Both the position numbers and the translations under genes were made by a program. From positions 1 through 25,917 of the IMG/VR virus record IMGVR_UViG_3300021373_000896: 25,917 bases of DNA. One strand, 5' to 3'. Each line of letters begins with the position of its first letter. Within the stretch, counting starts at the first letter, position 1. The notes beneath the pieces are model-generated. The model did not search any database, was not told the DNA's origin, and saw only the letters and a program-made list of their open reading frames with translations. Source of the DNA: a virus. Of this stretch, positions 19,979 through 25,917 are shown piece after piece.

Positions 19979-20692
19979 TTATAATTGCATTAATTCATTA
20001 ATTGCTGTATGTCCTCCTATAACTACTCCACAACCAATAGCTGGTTTCTTCCCAGCTTTAGCATAAGCAAAGGCATACTTCTCGTGGTCTATACCACAAC
20101 CTACCTGAGTTCCAAATACTTTAAACTTTGCACCTACAGTCCATTCTGTGTAGCATTGTGTATGCAAGTGACCTTGTACAGTAGACATCATATCTGCTTT
20201 AGACTTTGTTCTAGCAGTCCCTCCTTCTCCATGTATATATTGAACATTATCAATAACAACTCTCTCTATAAAATTCCATTTAGGAGTGTTAAGTACTTCA
20301 GAATAATCTCTTACCCATCTACTAGGTATTCCTCCTGTTTGAGCTTTTCTTGCTATAATCCTATCGTGATTACCAATAGTTACATCTGCTTTAGGAAATG
20401 CTCTATACCATCTGCCTATTCTCTTTATAGCTAAATCAAGTTCATCTCCTCCACCCATACCATCTGCTGATGCTTCATGATATGATGAATAATGATTGTC
20501 TATAACATCCCCAATAAAAACAACTCTATTGCAATTGTATTTAGAATAAACATCTTTACAATGTTGAAGGTAAGAGTCTAAACAAAAAGGCTCGTGTAAA
20601 TCTCCTATAACTAAGACTCTAGTTTCTTTCTTAGTTAAGTTCAAGAACGCTTTTAGTTTATTACCCTTTAATCTTGGTCTAAAATCTTTCAT
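19979..20692 (-). CDS. Calcineurin-like metallophosphoesterase
   Basis: This 237-aa protein has the complete family signature: 'GDLHEP' (30-35), 'GDVIDNH' (61-67), 'GNHD' (107-110), 'YIHGEGG' (His154) and 'GHLHT' (174-178). These residues bind two metal ions. Phage members hydrolyse phosphodiesters, phosphoproteins or nucleic-acid ends; the substrate cannot be told from the sequence. It lies in the replication block between the Cys-rich 146-aa gene (1-nt spacing) and the 47-aa mini-ORF. No membrane segment. An internal Gly-rich loop 'DGMGGGDELD' follows the second motif. Confidence 0.85.
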   Translation of the reverse strand: MKDFRPRLKGNKLKAFLNLTKKETRVLVIGDLHEPFCLDSYLQHCKDVYSKYNCNRVVFIGDVIDNHYSSYHEASADGMGGGDELDLAIKRIGRWYRAFPKADVTIGNHDRIIARKAQTGGIPSRWVRDYSEVLNTPKWNFIERVVIDNVQYIHGEGGTARTKSKADMMSTVQGHLHTQCYTEWTVGAKFKVFGTQVGCGIDHEKYAFAYAKAGKKPAIGCGVVIGGHTAINELMQL

Positions 20693-20693
20693 A

Positions 20694-21134
20694 TTAATTA
20701 TTATGATATTCGTTAAACAACAATTTTAACTCATGTATAACTGTTTTAACACAAGAAGAACAACTAGTTCTGCTTTGCTTCATATTATATACTCTATTAT
20801 ATATAGTAAACAATAATACTTGGTCTTGTGTAGTTACTACATTTCTTTCTTTACTAAACCAATGCTCTAATGTAAAGTACTCCTCTTCTGTTAAACATTC
20901 TACATTTCTTTGAGAGAAGAACCTTATCTTATTTAAAGCTTTTTTTCTTTCATCACATCCACAGTCTTCTCCAAAGACAGACTTAACAACTTTCTTTATT
21001 CCTGTAGCTTTTGTTATCTTCTCTACTACATCTCCTAAGCCTACACCATTATCAGAATCAAATGATGCTTTCCACTTCTTGTACTCTTTAGTTCTCTTGT
21101 CTAAATTCTCGTAATATTCTTTATTTCTCTCCAT
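20694..21134 (-). CDS. 146-aa Cys-containing conserved phage hypothetical
   Basis: The N-terminus is a charged helix. Residues 32-68 read 'GLGDVVEKITKATGIKKVVK' followed by 'CGCDERKKALN', a signature I recall from many Bacteroidetes phages, sometimes as part of larger proteins. The C-terminal half is helical and carries 'CSSC' (125-128). With Cys58, Cys60, Cys125 and Cys128 a zinc site is possible. It sits just downstream of the sigma-like gene (4-nt gap), so it may be co-regulated with it. Function unknown; DNA binding is conceivable from the basic helices but not shown. Confidence 0.6.
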   Translation of the reverse strand: MERNKEYYENLDKRTKEYKKWKASFDSDNGVGLGDVVEKITKATGIKKVVKSVFGEDCGCDERKKALNKIRFFSQRNVECLTEEEYFTLEHWFSKERNVVTTQDQVLLFTIYNRVYNMKQSRTSCSSCVKTVIHELKLLFNEYHNN

Positions 21135-21138
21135 AGTA

Positions 21139-21702
21139 TTATATTTTATCGTAATCTTTATTATAAAAGTCTTCTACATCCTCCTGAAACTTATCTTTTA
21201 TTCTTTCCCTATAATGTCTTATAGAGTTATATAAGCTAGACCTACCTATACCTAATTCTTTTACTAACTTATCTAATGATAAATCTGTGGTAAAATATGC
21301 TATACATAAGTTCTTGTTATAAAAATCCCAACTATTTATTTCATCTAGTATCTTATTATATATTTTAGTAAACGCTTCTTGTTGTTCTAAATCAACTCCA
21401 GCATATATACTACTAGACTCATACATATCATTGGCTTCATCATTCTCTAATATTTTAAAGAACTTATATCTGCCTCTTGTCCTTTTATAATCAAAATACA
21501 TTGACTTTAATGTTAAATATATATAAAACCTATTTGCTGATTCATTATTATACATTACATTTTTTCCTCCTTCAATAAGTCTATGAACTTTTAAGTACAT
21601 CTCTTGTACTATATCTTCTGCTATGCTAGGATTACATCCTAAGTTAATTACCATCTTCACCCATAGCTTGTGACTTTTGGCTATCTTTTCTAAATCGCTC
21701 AT
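21139..21702 (-). CDS. Phage sigma-70-family factor (ECF-like, regions 2 and 4)
   Basis: This 187-aa protein has a sigma region-2-like part ('AEDIVQEMYLKVHRL', 28-42, then 'FYIYLTLKSMYFDYKRTRGR', 59-78) and a region-4-like helix-turn-helix ('LSLDKLVKELGIGRSSLYNSI', 141-161, then 'RHYRERIKDKF'). No region 1 or 3 is seen, as in ECF factors. Its likely role is to redirect host RNA polymerase to phage promoters, perhaps the late units. The ATG at 21702 lies 59 nt inside the RusA gene; a downstream ATG at codon 17 would cut into region 2, so the long overlap is kept. It could instead be a sigma-like transcription regulator. Confidence 0.75.
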   Translation of the reverse strand: MSDLEKIAKSHKLWVKMVINLGCNPSIAEDIVQEMYLKVHRLIEGGKNVMYNNESANRFYIYLTLKSMYFDYKRTRGRYKFFKILENDEANDMYESSSIYAGVDLEQQEAFTKIYNKILDEINSWDFYNKNLCIAYFTTDLSLDKLVKELGIGRSSLYNSIRHYRERIKDKFQEDVEDFYNKDYDKI

Positions 21703-22093
21703 CTATACATTTTATAAAAACTTCCACTCTTGGATTCTCTCCATCTAATTCTGTCGGCAAAATAATCTCTGTTTTTATGTTTTCATCATCATCATCTGTC
21801 CAGCAACCTAATTGTGTAATAGCATCCATCAAATACTTTGAGGTAACACTAATTACATTCATTTTATCTAAACGTCTTTTAGAGCCTTTATAGACCTTAT
21901 AAGTAACTTCAACAGGTGTTTGTATGGTAAGTCCCTCAATCTGTTCTCTAACAGCGTTTAAATATGCCTTTTTAGCTTGATTGTTTATTATATGATGTAG
22001 GTTTCGGTAAGTATTAAGATTTATTGCTATTCTCTTATCCTTACTTTTAACTCTTGGTAAATAAACAGCTAAAGGGCAAATTAGTTTAATCAT
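21644..22093 (-). CDS. rusA: RusA-family Holliday junction resolvase
   Basis: This 149-aa protein carries the RusA core: 'PVEVTYKVYKGSKRRLDKMN' character (60-79) with Asp76, 'KYLMDAI' (86-92) with Asp90, and 'WTDDDDENI' (98-106). The acidic residues bind metal for cleavage of four-way junctions. Length is a little above the usual 120-130 aa because of a C-terminal acidic/basic tail that overlaps the sigma-like gene by 59 nt. The start overlaps the 49-aa ORF as ATGA. It pairs naturally with the ERF annealase and SSB upstream. Confidence 0.8.
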   Translation of the reverse strand: MIKLICPLAVYLPRVKSKDKRIAINLNTYRNLHHIINNQAKKAYLNAVREQIEGLTIQTPVEVTYKVYKGSKRRLDKMNVISVTSKYLMDAITQLGCWTDDDDENIKTEIILPTELDGENPRVEVFIKCIDERFRKDSQKSQAMGEDGN

Positions 22094-22239
22094 ATAATCT
22101 CGTTATCTATTTGTTGTATTAGGTAACGCAAATCTTCTTTACTAAACTTTCCTTCAATACTTTCTTTGTATGTAGATAGTTTTAAGTTATAGTACTCTGA
22201 TTGTTCTTCTAATCTTTTAATTTTTACATCTATATTCAT
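22090..22239 (-). CDS. 49-aa helical mini-ORF
   Basis: ATG at 22239, one base after the ATPase stop, opens 49 codons that end as ATGA with the RusA start. The peptide (MNIDVKIKRLEEQSEYYNLK...) is a single charged helix with weak heptads, ending 'YLIQQIDNEII'. It fills the gap exactly and is coupled on both sides. No function known. Confidence 0.6.
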   Translation of the reverse strand: MNIDVKIKRLEEQSEYYNLKLSTYKESIEGKFSKEDLRYLIQQIDNEII

Positions 22240-22240
22240 A

Positions 22241-23107
22241 TTATAATTTTTTATATTTAATACCGATTCCTTCTAAATGGTCGTATACATTACCAACTAC
22301 TTCTGGTAATCCTACATCATTTACTTTAAAGCTAAACGTCTCAAAAGAATACCCTCTGCTTCGTTTGCATTTTACAGTTACTTGTTCTGTGTGAACAGTA
22401 TTTAATTCTAACTCTATCTGACTTTCGCATTTTTTCTCTAATAAAGAACCAAGATGACCTGTTGGCTTAGAACTTCCAAAGTTACTATGTATAACTGTAA
22501 TTATATGACAATCAAACTTAGCACTCCATTCCATAATCTTTTGCACCACTTTATTACTTTCCTCTAGGTTGTTTACATCAGATACTAAATCAGCAATACC
22601 ATCTATAACCACTAAACCTACTTTACCTTTTTCAATCTTATATTTTAAATAGTATTCTATAAAACCTAACCTAGTTTTATAACCTACTGTTCTTAAACCA
22701 AAGGTATGGTAGCAACCAACATCTTTACCATCATTCATATCTAAGACACGCTTAAATACTCTTTGTGAATGCCACTTACCTTGTTCTGTATCAAAATGTA
22801 TTAAACATCTATCTTCTTTATGACCTTGTATATCTCCTCCAAATCTATTTTTACCTGATAAGTAAACAGATGCTAGTAGGCTAATAAAGAATGTTTTCTT
22901 TGTCTTTGGAGGAGCTTGTACAAAACTAAAGTTACCATAAGTACCTATAGGTATAGGATACGTTTTAAGCCCTGTTTTAGTATTTATAGTATGTTCCCCT
23001 AAAGATAATGCAACAGGTGGATAAGATATAATCTCTGTAGTATCTACAAAGCAATCTTTTTCTATCTGCTCCATCAACATATTATTAATTGTTTCTTGTT
23101 CTGTCAT
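22241..23107 (-). CDS. RecA/RepA-like (AAA_25-type) ATPase
   Basis: This 288-aa protein has a variant Walker A 'QAPPKTKKTFF' (64-74), 'IHFDTEQ' (103-109), Walker B 'VGLVVIDGIADLV' (153-165) and the sensor-like 'IITVIHSNFG' (202-211). It then has 'GSLLEKKCESQIELE', a pattern of RepA/KaiC-type hexameric helicases and related recombination ATPases. The Walker A lacks the usual Gly-x-Gly before Lys, as in several phage members. Likely role: replicative helicase or loader, or recombination mediator. It starts a unit behind the terminator at 23128-23155 with an A-rich leader (AAACAAAAACAAACA). Confidence 0.75.
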   Translation of the reverse strand: MTEQETINNMLMEQIEKDCFVDTTEIISYPPVALSLGEHTINTKTGLKTYPIPIGTYGNFSFVQAPPKTKKTFFISLLASVYLSGKNRFGGDIQGHKEDRCLIHFDTEQGKWHSQRVFKRVLDMNDGKDVGCYHTFGLRTVGYKTRLGFIEYYLKYKIEKGKVGLVVIDGIADLVSDVNNLEESNKVVQKIMEWSAKFDCHIITVIHSNFGSSKPTGHLGSLLEKKCESQIELELNTVHTEQVTVKCKRSRGYSFETFSFKVNDVGLPEVVGNVYDHLEGIGIKYKKL

Positions 23108-23127
23108 TGTTTGTTTTTGTTTATAAT

Positions 23128-23155
23128 AAAAAAGAGAGGGCTTTTACACCCTCCC
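23128..23155 (-). terminator. Intrinsic terminator after ssb
   Basis: On the minus strand, GGGAGGG pairs with CCCTCTC (one G-U) around an 8-nt loop, followed by six T. The T-run continues into TATTATAAACA, almost the same trailer as after the terminators at 1482 and 2133. Confidence 0.85.
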
Positions 23156-23161
23156 CAAATA

Positions 23162-23470
23162 TTAAAATGGTAAGTCGTCACTCGCTGATACAACTTCTTT
23201 TTGAGCTTTTTTAGGCTCATCATCCCTCACTACAGCAGTACATTTTCCGTCTGTCCATACTACCTTACCATTTCCTATGTAGTTTCTGGTCTTTTTAGCA
23301 TCTCTCTCTTCTTTCGTTTGAGAGTCGTAAGCTGACACATTGCTTCCATAGTCGTTAGTTTCATCGTTAACACTTACTGTAAAATTATAGTAAGTTCCTT
23401 TTTTACCTTTTACGAATTTCTCCTTAGGTAAGTTTTCTAAGTTTACACTTAAATTGATAATTGCACTCAT
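23162..23470 (-). CDS. ssb: Single-stranded DNA-binding protein
   Basis: This 102-aa protein starts 'MSAIINLSVNLENLPKEKFVKG' and has 'YYNFTVSVNDETNDYGSNVSAY' strands typical of a short OB fold. It ends in the acidic tip 'SASDDLPF', the hallmark that recruits partners to SSB. It is shorter than bacterial SSB, as usual in phages. It lies 13 nt downstream of the ERF gene, with which it should act in annealing. A terminator follows directly, giving an ERF-SSB unit. Confidence 0.75.
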   Translation of the reverse strand: MSAIINLSVNLENLPKEKFVKGKKGTYYNFTVSVNDETNDYGSNVSAYDSQTKEERDAKKTRNYIGNGKVVWTDGKCTAVVRDDEPKKAQKEVVSASDDLPF

Positions 23471-23483
23471 AATATATATATAT

Positions 23484-24008
23484 TTATTTAATTAATAATT
23501 CTTTAGTTTCCTTAGCTAATTTGTATTTAGCTTCTATTTGTTCTACACTTCCTCCACCTTTAATAAAGTCTTTAGCTTTGTTAAACTCTGGAGTGTTAAC
23601 ATTTAGCCATTTCTTGTCTTTACCATGTGTGTTAGTAGCATCTGCATCTTTAGTATCGTCAATAAGTAGTAAACCATTTAAAGCATACTTTCTTGCATAA
23701 GAACTTGACGAACCAAATGATTGTGCTATATCCATACCTTTTCTGTTAGGGTCAATACCTGCTTGTGCAGTTACCTCTATCTTTCCCTCTCCATCAAAGA
23801 ATACAGCTCTAGCTTCCACATAAGGAATACCTGCTACTTCTTTAATAGTGTCTGTTACCATAATAGATACATCTTCAGCTACAAGGTGTGGCTTTACTGC
23901 TTCTAAAATGTCTTCACAACTTCTGTAGTTATACTTACCGAAGTTATTTCTTTGATTCTTTGGTGCTTTCAATTTTGATTGAATAGCAATTAATTTTTGT
24001 GTTATCAT
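23484..24008 (-). CDS. erf: ERF-family single-strand annealing protein
   Basis: With the ATG at 24008 the protein has 174 aa. It shows the ERF pattern: 'KLIAIQSKLKAPKNQ' (5-19), 'FGKYNYRSCEDILEAVKPHL' (23-42), 'YVEARAVFFDGEGKIEVTAQAG' (63-84), and the hallmark 'GMDIAQSFGSSSSYARKYAL' (91-110) followed by 'DDTKDAD'. ERF proteins anneal complementary single strands in phage recombination and genome circularisation. A longer frame exists from a TTG at 24035, but that TTG lies in a probable promoter -7 element, so the ATG is preferred. The Lys-rich C-terminus may contact SSB. Confidence 0.8.
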   Translation of the reverse strand: MITQKLIAIQSKLKAPKNQRNNFGKYNYRSCEDILEAVKPHLVAEDVSIMVTDTIKEVAGIPYVEARAVFFDGEGKIEVTAQAGIDPNRKGMDIAQSFGSSSSYARKYALNGLLLIDDTKDADATNTHGKDKKWLNVNTPEFNKAKDFIKGGGSVEQIEAKYKLAKETKELLIK

Positions 24009-24032
24009 ATTGTTTTTATTTATTAATTGTTG

Positions 24033-24063
24033 CAATATAGTAATTTATATTTAATTATACAAA
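24033..24063 (-). promoter_or_regulatory. Bacteroidetes-type promoter for erf-ssb
   Basis: TTTG (24060-24063), 20 nt, then TATATTG (24033-24039) on the minus strand. The erf ATG follows 24 nt downstream behind an A-rich leader. Same -7 word as at 19096. Confidence 0.5.
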
Positions 24064-24273
24064 TTATATAAAGATTTTCTTATTTGTTTCATATCTCATC
24101 TTAGATAAAGCTAATTCTAACTCTCTGTTTTCTATATGCATGGAGTTTGCATAAAAGTATATTTCGTTCAATGCTTTAATATACTTATCAGATTCTTTAG
24201 GTTTGCTTTTACTAAACTCTAATAGAAACTCTCCTAACATATTAAAGTTATTATAGAAATTAATCTCTTGCAT
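24064..24273 (-). CDS. 69-aa helical unknown protein
   Basis: The ATG at 24273 overlaps the end of the 63-aa gene by 14 nt. A longer frame from 24342 lies almost wholly inside that gene and is less likely. The product (MQEINFYNNFNMLGEFLLEF...) is helical with mixed charge, 'SKSKPKESDKYIKALNEIYFY', ending 'ALSKMRYETNKKIFI'. No family recognised. It is the last gene of the unit begun by the promoter at 24607-24637. Confidence 0.5.
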   Translation of the reverse strand: MQEINFYNNFNMLGEFLLEFSKSKPKESDKYIKALNEIYFYANSMHIENRELELALSKMRYETNKKIFI

Positions 24274-24451
24274 TGTCCTTAAGTATTTCTTGTTGAACAA
24301 TCCTTTTATAATCTTCTGGACAATCTTTGTCACATAACTCAAATATAAAAGTTGTTAATCTTGTTACTTCTTGTTCTAATTCTTTGTTCTTATTCATTAA
24401 CACACTATTACTTTGTGTTAACCAATCTACTAAACTATTTATTGTACTCAT
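24260..24451 (-). CDS. 63-aa coiled-coil unknown protein
   Basis: This 63-aa protein has a helix 'TINSLVDWLTQSNSVLMNKNKELEQEVTRLTTFIFELC' with Leu heptads, then 'DKDCPEDYKRIVQQEILKDNARD'. Its start follows the 41-aa gene by 2 nt. No family recognised. Two Cys are present ('LCDKDC') but no motif. Probably an early gene with the neighbouring mini-ORFs; function unknown. Confidence 0.55.
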   Translation of the reverse strand: MSTINSLVDWLTQSNSVLMNKNKELEQEVTRLTTFIFELCDKDCPEDYKRIVQQEILKDNARD

Positions 24452-24453
24452 AA

Positions 24454-24579
24454 TTATCTGTTTGCTCTTTCTTTGTTAAATACTAATTCATTTTGTCTGT
24501 GTGTTTTAAATCCTGTTATTGGATTGTACTTGTAATCCCAATATTTAAAGGGAATTAATCTTTTCTTTTGTTTTTCCAT
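24454..24579 (-). CDS. 41-aa basic mini-ORF
   Basis: ATG at 24579 opens 41 codons ending 2 nt before the next gene. The peptide (MEKQKKRLIPFKYWDYKYNP...) is strongly basic and aromatic, with 'ITGFKTHRQNELVFNKERANR'. It is the first gene behind the best promoter in the window (24607-24637) with an A-rich leader, which supports expression as an early protein. Small basic early peptides often bind nucleic acid or host enzymes, but no function is known here. Confidence 0.6.
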   Translation of the reverse strand: MEKQKKRLIPFKYWDYKYNPITGFKTHRQNELVFNKERANR

Positions 24580-24606
24580 AAGTTATATTTTTAATTGTTA
24601 ATATTG

Positions 24607-24637
24607 CAAATATATATATAAATATTTAATAAACAAA
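24607..24637 (-). promoter_or_regulatory. Consensus Bacteroidetes promoter (TTTG-N19-TATATTTG)
   Basis: TTTG at 24634-24637, exactly 19 nt, then TATATTTG at 24607-24614 on the minus strand: a full match to the Bacteroidetes primary-sigma consensus. The ATG at 24579 is 27 nt downstream. The -33 box lies in the T-tract of the preceding terminator. Confidence 0.8.
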
Positions 24638-24666
24638 AAAAAGAGGCAGAATAAAATTCCACCTCT
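24635..24666 (-). terminator. Intrinsic terminator after the M15-like gene
   Basis: On the minus strand, AGAGG/CCTCT and inner GAAT/ATTC form a stem with a 2x2 mismatch and a TTT loop, followed by eight T. It separates the lysis block from the early block. Confidence 0.8.
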
Positions 24667-24693
24667 CTAAAAACAAAAAAACAAAACAAGGGT

Positions 24694-25080
24694 CTACCAA
24701 AGATATAGACCTCTTTCTTTTAAGTCGTCAGTATCAAAATAAACTTCATCATGTGATACAGCTATTCTAGTGACTCCTTCTAATATTAATAATCTTACTA
24801 AATCCATTCTTTTCTTAGGATTTAATATTCTAAGCTTTATAGCTCTTCCTACTCTATGTGAGTTGTTAGTCGCTAATAATAATTTATTTCCATATGCAGG
24901 AGAGACATAACCTAATAGTATTTCAAAGTTTCTTCTAGTCTTCTTAACTATCTTATCTAGTATGTATACTGGTTGTCTTTCCATAAACTTATATCCACTA
25001 CCTGTTTCATCAGGAGAATCAAATAAACTCCATTGTAAATAATCTAAACCTTCTATGTCTAAATTGTTATCCACAATCAA
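24694..25080 (-). CDS. M15-type peptidase-like protein with degenerate metal site
   Basis: The frame from a TTG at 25080 gives 128 aa. It follows the layout of small M15 peptidases used as phage endolysins: 'FDSPDETGSG' (20-29), 'LDKIVKK' (41-47), 'LGYVSPAYGN' (56-65), 'NNSHRVGRAIKL' (72-83) and 'GVTRIAVSHDEVYFDTDD' (102-119). In active members SxHxxGxAxD and a final HxD bind zinc. Here His75 remains, but the Asp is Lys82 and the last His is Tyr114. It may be inactive, or His110 may substitute. The start is uncertain: TTG at 25080 or GTG at 25074 are the options, as the first in-frame ATG (codon 33) would remove the N-terminal motif. Confidence 0.65.
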   Translation of the reverse strand: MIVDNNLDIEGLDYLQWSLFDSPDETGSGYKFMERQPVYILDKIVKKTRRNFEILLGYVSPAYGNKLLLATNNSHRVGRAIKLRILNPKKRMDLVRLLILEGVTRIAVSHDEVYFDTDDLKERGLYLW

Positions 25081-25108
25081 ATATAAGAATATATAACGTT
25101 ACTTTAAA
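25078..25108 (-). promoter_or_regulatory. Near-consensus promoter overlapping the M15-like start
   Basis: TTTA (25105-25108), 19 nt, then TATATTTG (25078-25085) on the minus strand. The -7 box includes the TTG at 25080, so a transcript from here would begin at or inside the first codons. Either the real start is further in, or the gene is read from upstream. Confidence 0.4.
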
Positions 25109-25165
25109 ATAAAGATATTAATAATTGTTAATAAAATAGATTGACTTTCTAATTTATTTTATATA

Positions 25166-25240
25166 ACTTCGTCAATATAATGAAGTATATAAGTTTTTTA
25201 TGTTTGTGATGGAATCTAAAAATGGAATCACAAATCACAA
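25166..25240. repeat. Inverted and direct repeats in the holin / M15-like gap
   Basis: The 201-nt gap 25081-25281 holds TTTGTGAT/ATCACAAA, a perfect 8-bp inverted repeat (25203-25210 and 25227-25234); two ATGGAATC copies (25209, 25222); two ATCACAA copies (25227, 25234); and ACTTC/GAAGT (25166-25186). No T-run follows, so an operator or processing site is more likely than a terminator. Confidence 0.5.
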
Positions 25241-25281
25241 TATTTTATAAGTTACTATAAATACAGGATAAGTGTGTTCTA

Positions 25282-25725
25282 TTACTTGATAGACTTAAAT
25301 TTTTCTACACCTCGAGAACCGAAGTATGCTACATAAGTAGTTATTAAAAGAGATTTAAGTAAATCTACCCAACCAGTATTCACTTCGAAGTTAATGTTAA
25401 AGCTATCTAATAATATTAAACATACCATAGAAACAGTTAAAAATATAAGTGTCATAGGTCTCGTGTTTTTACTTAACCAACTATCACTTGTCATATCGCT
25501 ATTCCAACGCTTAGATATCTCTTGCATCTCTACCATATCTATTTCAAGCAGTTTTAAAGCCTTTTCTTTATCTTCTGGTGGTAATGACTCGTCTTTGTCT
25601 ATAAGCCCTTTAACAAGCCCTAAAACACCATTATCAGGCAATGCATCTCCAATAGTGTTTACTATGCCTGAACCATTGTTAAGTAAGAACTGACCTACTT
25701 TTGTATCTTTAAATTTCTTCTTCAT
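25282..25725 (-). CDS. Holin, GTA 3TM-type
   Basis: This 147-aa protein has the signature of the gene-transfer-agent 3TM holin family (GTA_holin_3TM): 'RWNSDMTSDSWLSKNTRP' (73-90) followed directly by a hydrophobic helix ('MTLIFLTVSMVCLILL', 91-106) and a second helix ('LLKSLLITTYVAYFG', 122-136), ending 'SRGVEKFKSIK'. An N-terminal weakly hydrophobic part may form the third segment. Such holins permeabilise the inner membrane to time lysis. The ATG at 25725 overlaps the upstream 50-aa ORF by 17 nt. The M15-like gene follows, so this is the lysis block. Confidence 0.75.
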   Translation of the reverse strand: MKKKFKDTKVGQFLLNNGSGIVNTIGDALPDNGVLGLVKGLIDKDESLPPEDKEKALKLLEIDMVEMQEISKRWNSDMTSDSWLSKNTRPMTLIFLTVSMVCLILLDSFNINFEVNTGWVDLLKSLLITTYVAYFGSRGVEKFKSIK

Positions 25726-25861
25726 ATCCCCATTTAAAGTGAATACAAATAAATATTAAATAAATATTTAACTCTTCGTTGTCTTCTTCGTCTAATGCTG
25801 GGTAATATTCCCACCCAAATAATAAACCTCTATCTACTGTAAAACTAAATCCTAATAACAT
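25709..25861 (-). CDS. 50-aa mini-ORF overlapping the holin start
   Basis: ATG at 25861 lies 1 nt after the TAA of the preceding gene and opens 50 codons ending 17 nt inside the holin gene. The product (MLLGFSFTVDRGLLFGWEYY...) has an aromatic start, an acidic middle 'ALDEEDNEELNIY' and a hydrophobic stretch 'LIFICIHF'. The tight spacing and overlap support coding. A holin-regulator role is possible by position only. Confidence 0.55.
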   Translation of the reverse strand: MLLGFSFTVDRGLLFGWEYYPALDEEDNEELNIYLIFICIHFKWGYEEEI

Positions 25862-25862
25862 A

Positions 25863-25917
25863 TTATAATTTTTTTTGATAATCCCATCTTGCTCTTGTTC
25901 CTCTTATATCATAGTGA
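25863..25917 (-). CDS. C-terminal fragment of an unknown gene
   Basis: Only the last 17 codons are in the window. The product ends 'HYDIRGTRARWDYQKKL' followed by TAA, a basic aromatic tail. The stop is 1 nt before the ATG at 25861, so it belongs to the same unit. The rest of the gene is beyond the right edge, so no family can be given. Confidence 0.5.
   Translation of the reverse strand, partial: HYDIRGTRARWDYQKKL

Noticed and set aside
20009-20434. Plus-strand 141-codon frame antisense to the metallophosphoesterase
   Set aside because: Shadow of a well-supported enzyme; Ser/Tyr/Cys-rich and without any motif.
24009-24035. TTG-initiated extension of the ERF gene
   Set aside because: The TTG belongs to a probable promoter -7 box, and the family alignment begins at the ATG at 24008.
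24274-24342. Longer start for the gene ending at 24064
   Set aside because: It would overlap the upstream gene by 83 nt; the ATG at 24273 with a 14-nt overlap is in keeping with the packing elsewhere.

Overview
This window is part of a tailed-phage genome, most likely a siphovirus of a Bacteroidetes (Flavobacteriia-like) host. The evidence is very AT-rich DNA, A-rich leaders in place of Shine-Dalgarno sites, and several promoters of the Bacteroidetes type (TTTG, about 19 nt, then TAnnTTTG or TATATTG). Structural proteins also resemble families I know from phages of that phylum. All 48 genes I support lie on the minus strand, so the order of transcription runs from the right end to the left. 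I see no integrase, no lysogeny repressor and no tRNA gene.

Right end to left: (1) 25863-25917, C-terminus of an unknown gene; 25282-25861, a 50-aa ORF and a GTA-type 3TM holin; 24694-25080, an M15-like peptidase whose metal ligands look lost. (2) 17032-24579, early/replication block: small ORFs, ERF annealase, SSB, RecA/RepA-like ATPase, RusA resolvase, a sigma-70-like factor, a metallophosphoesterase, a dGTP_diPhyd_N/DUF5664-like protein, a PD-(D/E)XK protein, a 5'-3' exonuclease and a stand-alone DnaA domain-IV-like protein. (3) 15413-17018, small and large terminase. (4) 15049-15412, a 364-nt control region packed with repeats. (5) 12779-15048, an extremely AT-rich island of small unknown genes that includes two paralogous 43-aa membrane peptides, each behind a promoter with three 11-bp repeats. 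(6) 12086-12778, a long non-coding stretch with several inverted repeats. (7) 4761-12085, tail/connector block ending in the tape measure. (8) 1535-4725, XkdF-type protease, a Cys-rich miniprotein, an acidic scaffold, the major capsid protein and another virion protein. (9) 1-1444, a large structural protein running off the left edge.

The genes are tightly packed, with many ATGA and TAATG overlaps. Ten intact mini-ORFs of 23-50 aa fill spaces that would otherwise look intergenic. Five good intrinsic terminators separate transcription units. No portal gene was recognised, and the tail block precedes the protease-scaffold-capsid block.

The most interesting signals are regulatory. An exact 11-mer (TCGTTATCATA) sits exactly 2 nt before the start codons at 17018, 12085 and 1444, with a degenerate copy before 4725. 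These are the first genes of the packaging, tail, terminal structural and head blocks. The second signal is the pair of repeat/promoter/membrane-peptide cassettes. The third is the multi-repeat region next to terL. Functions beyond recognised families are inference, because no database search was possible.
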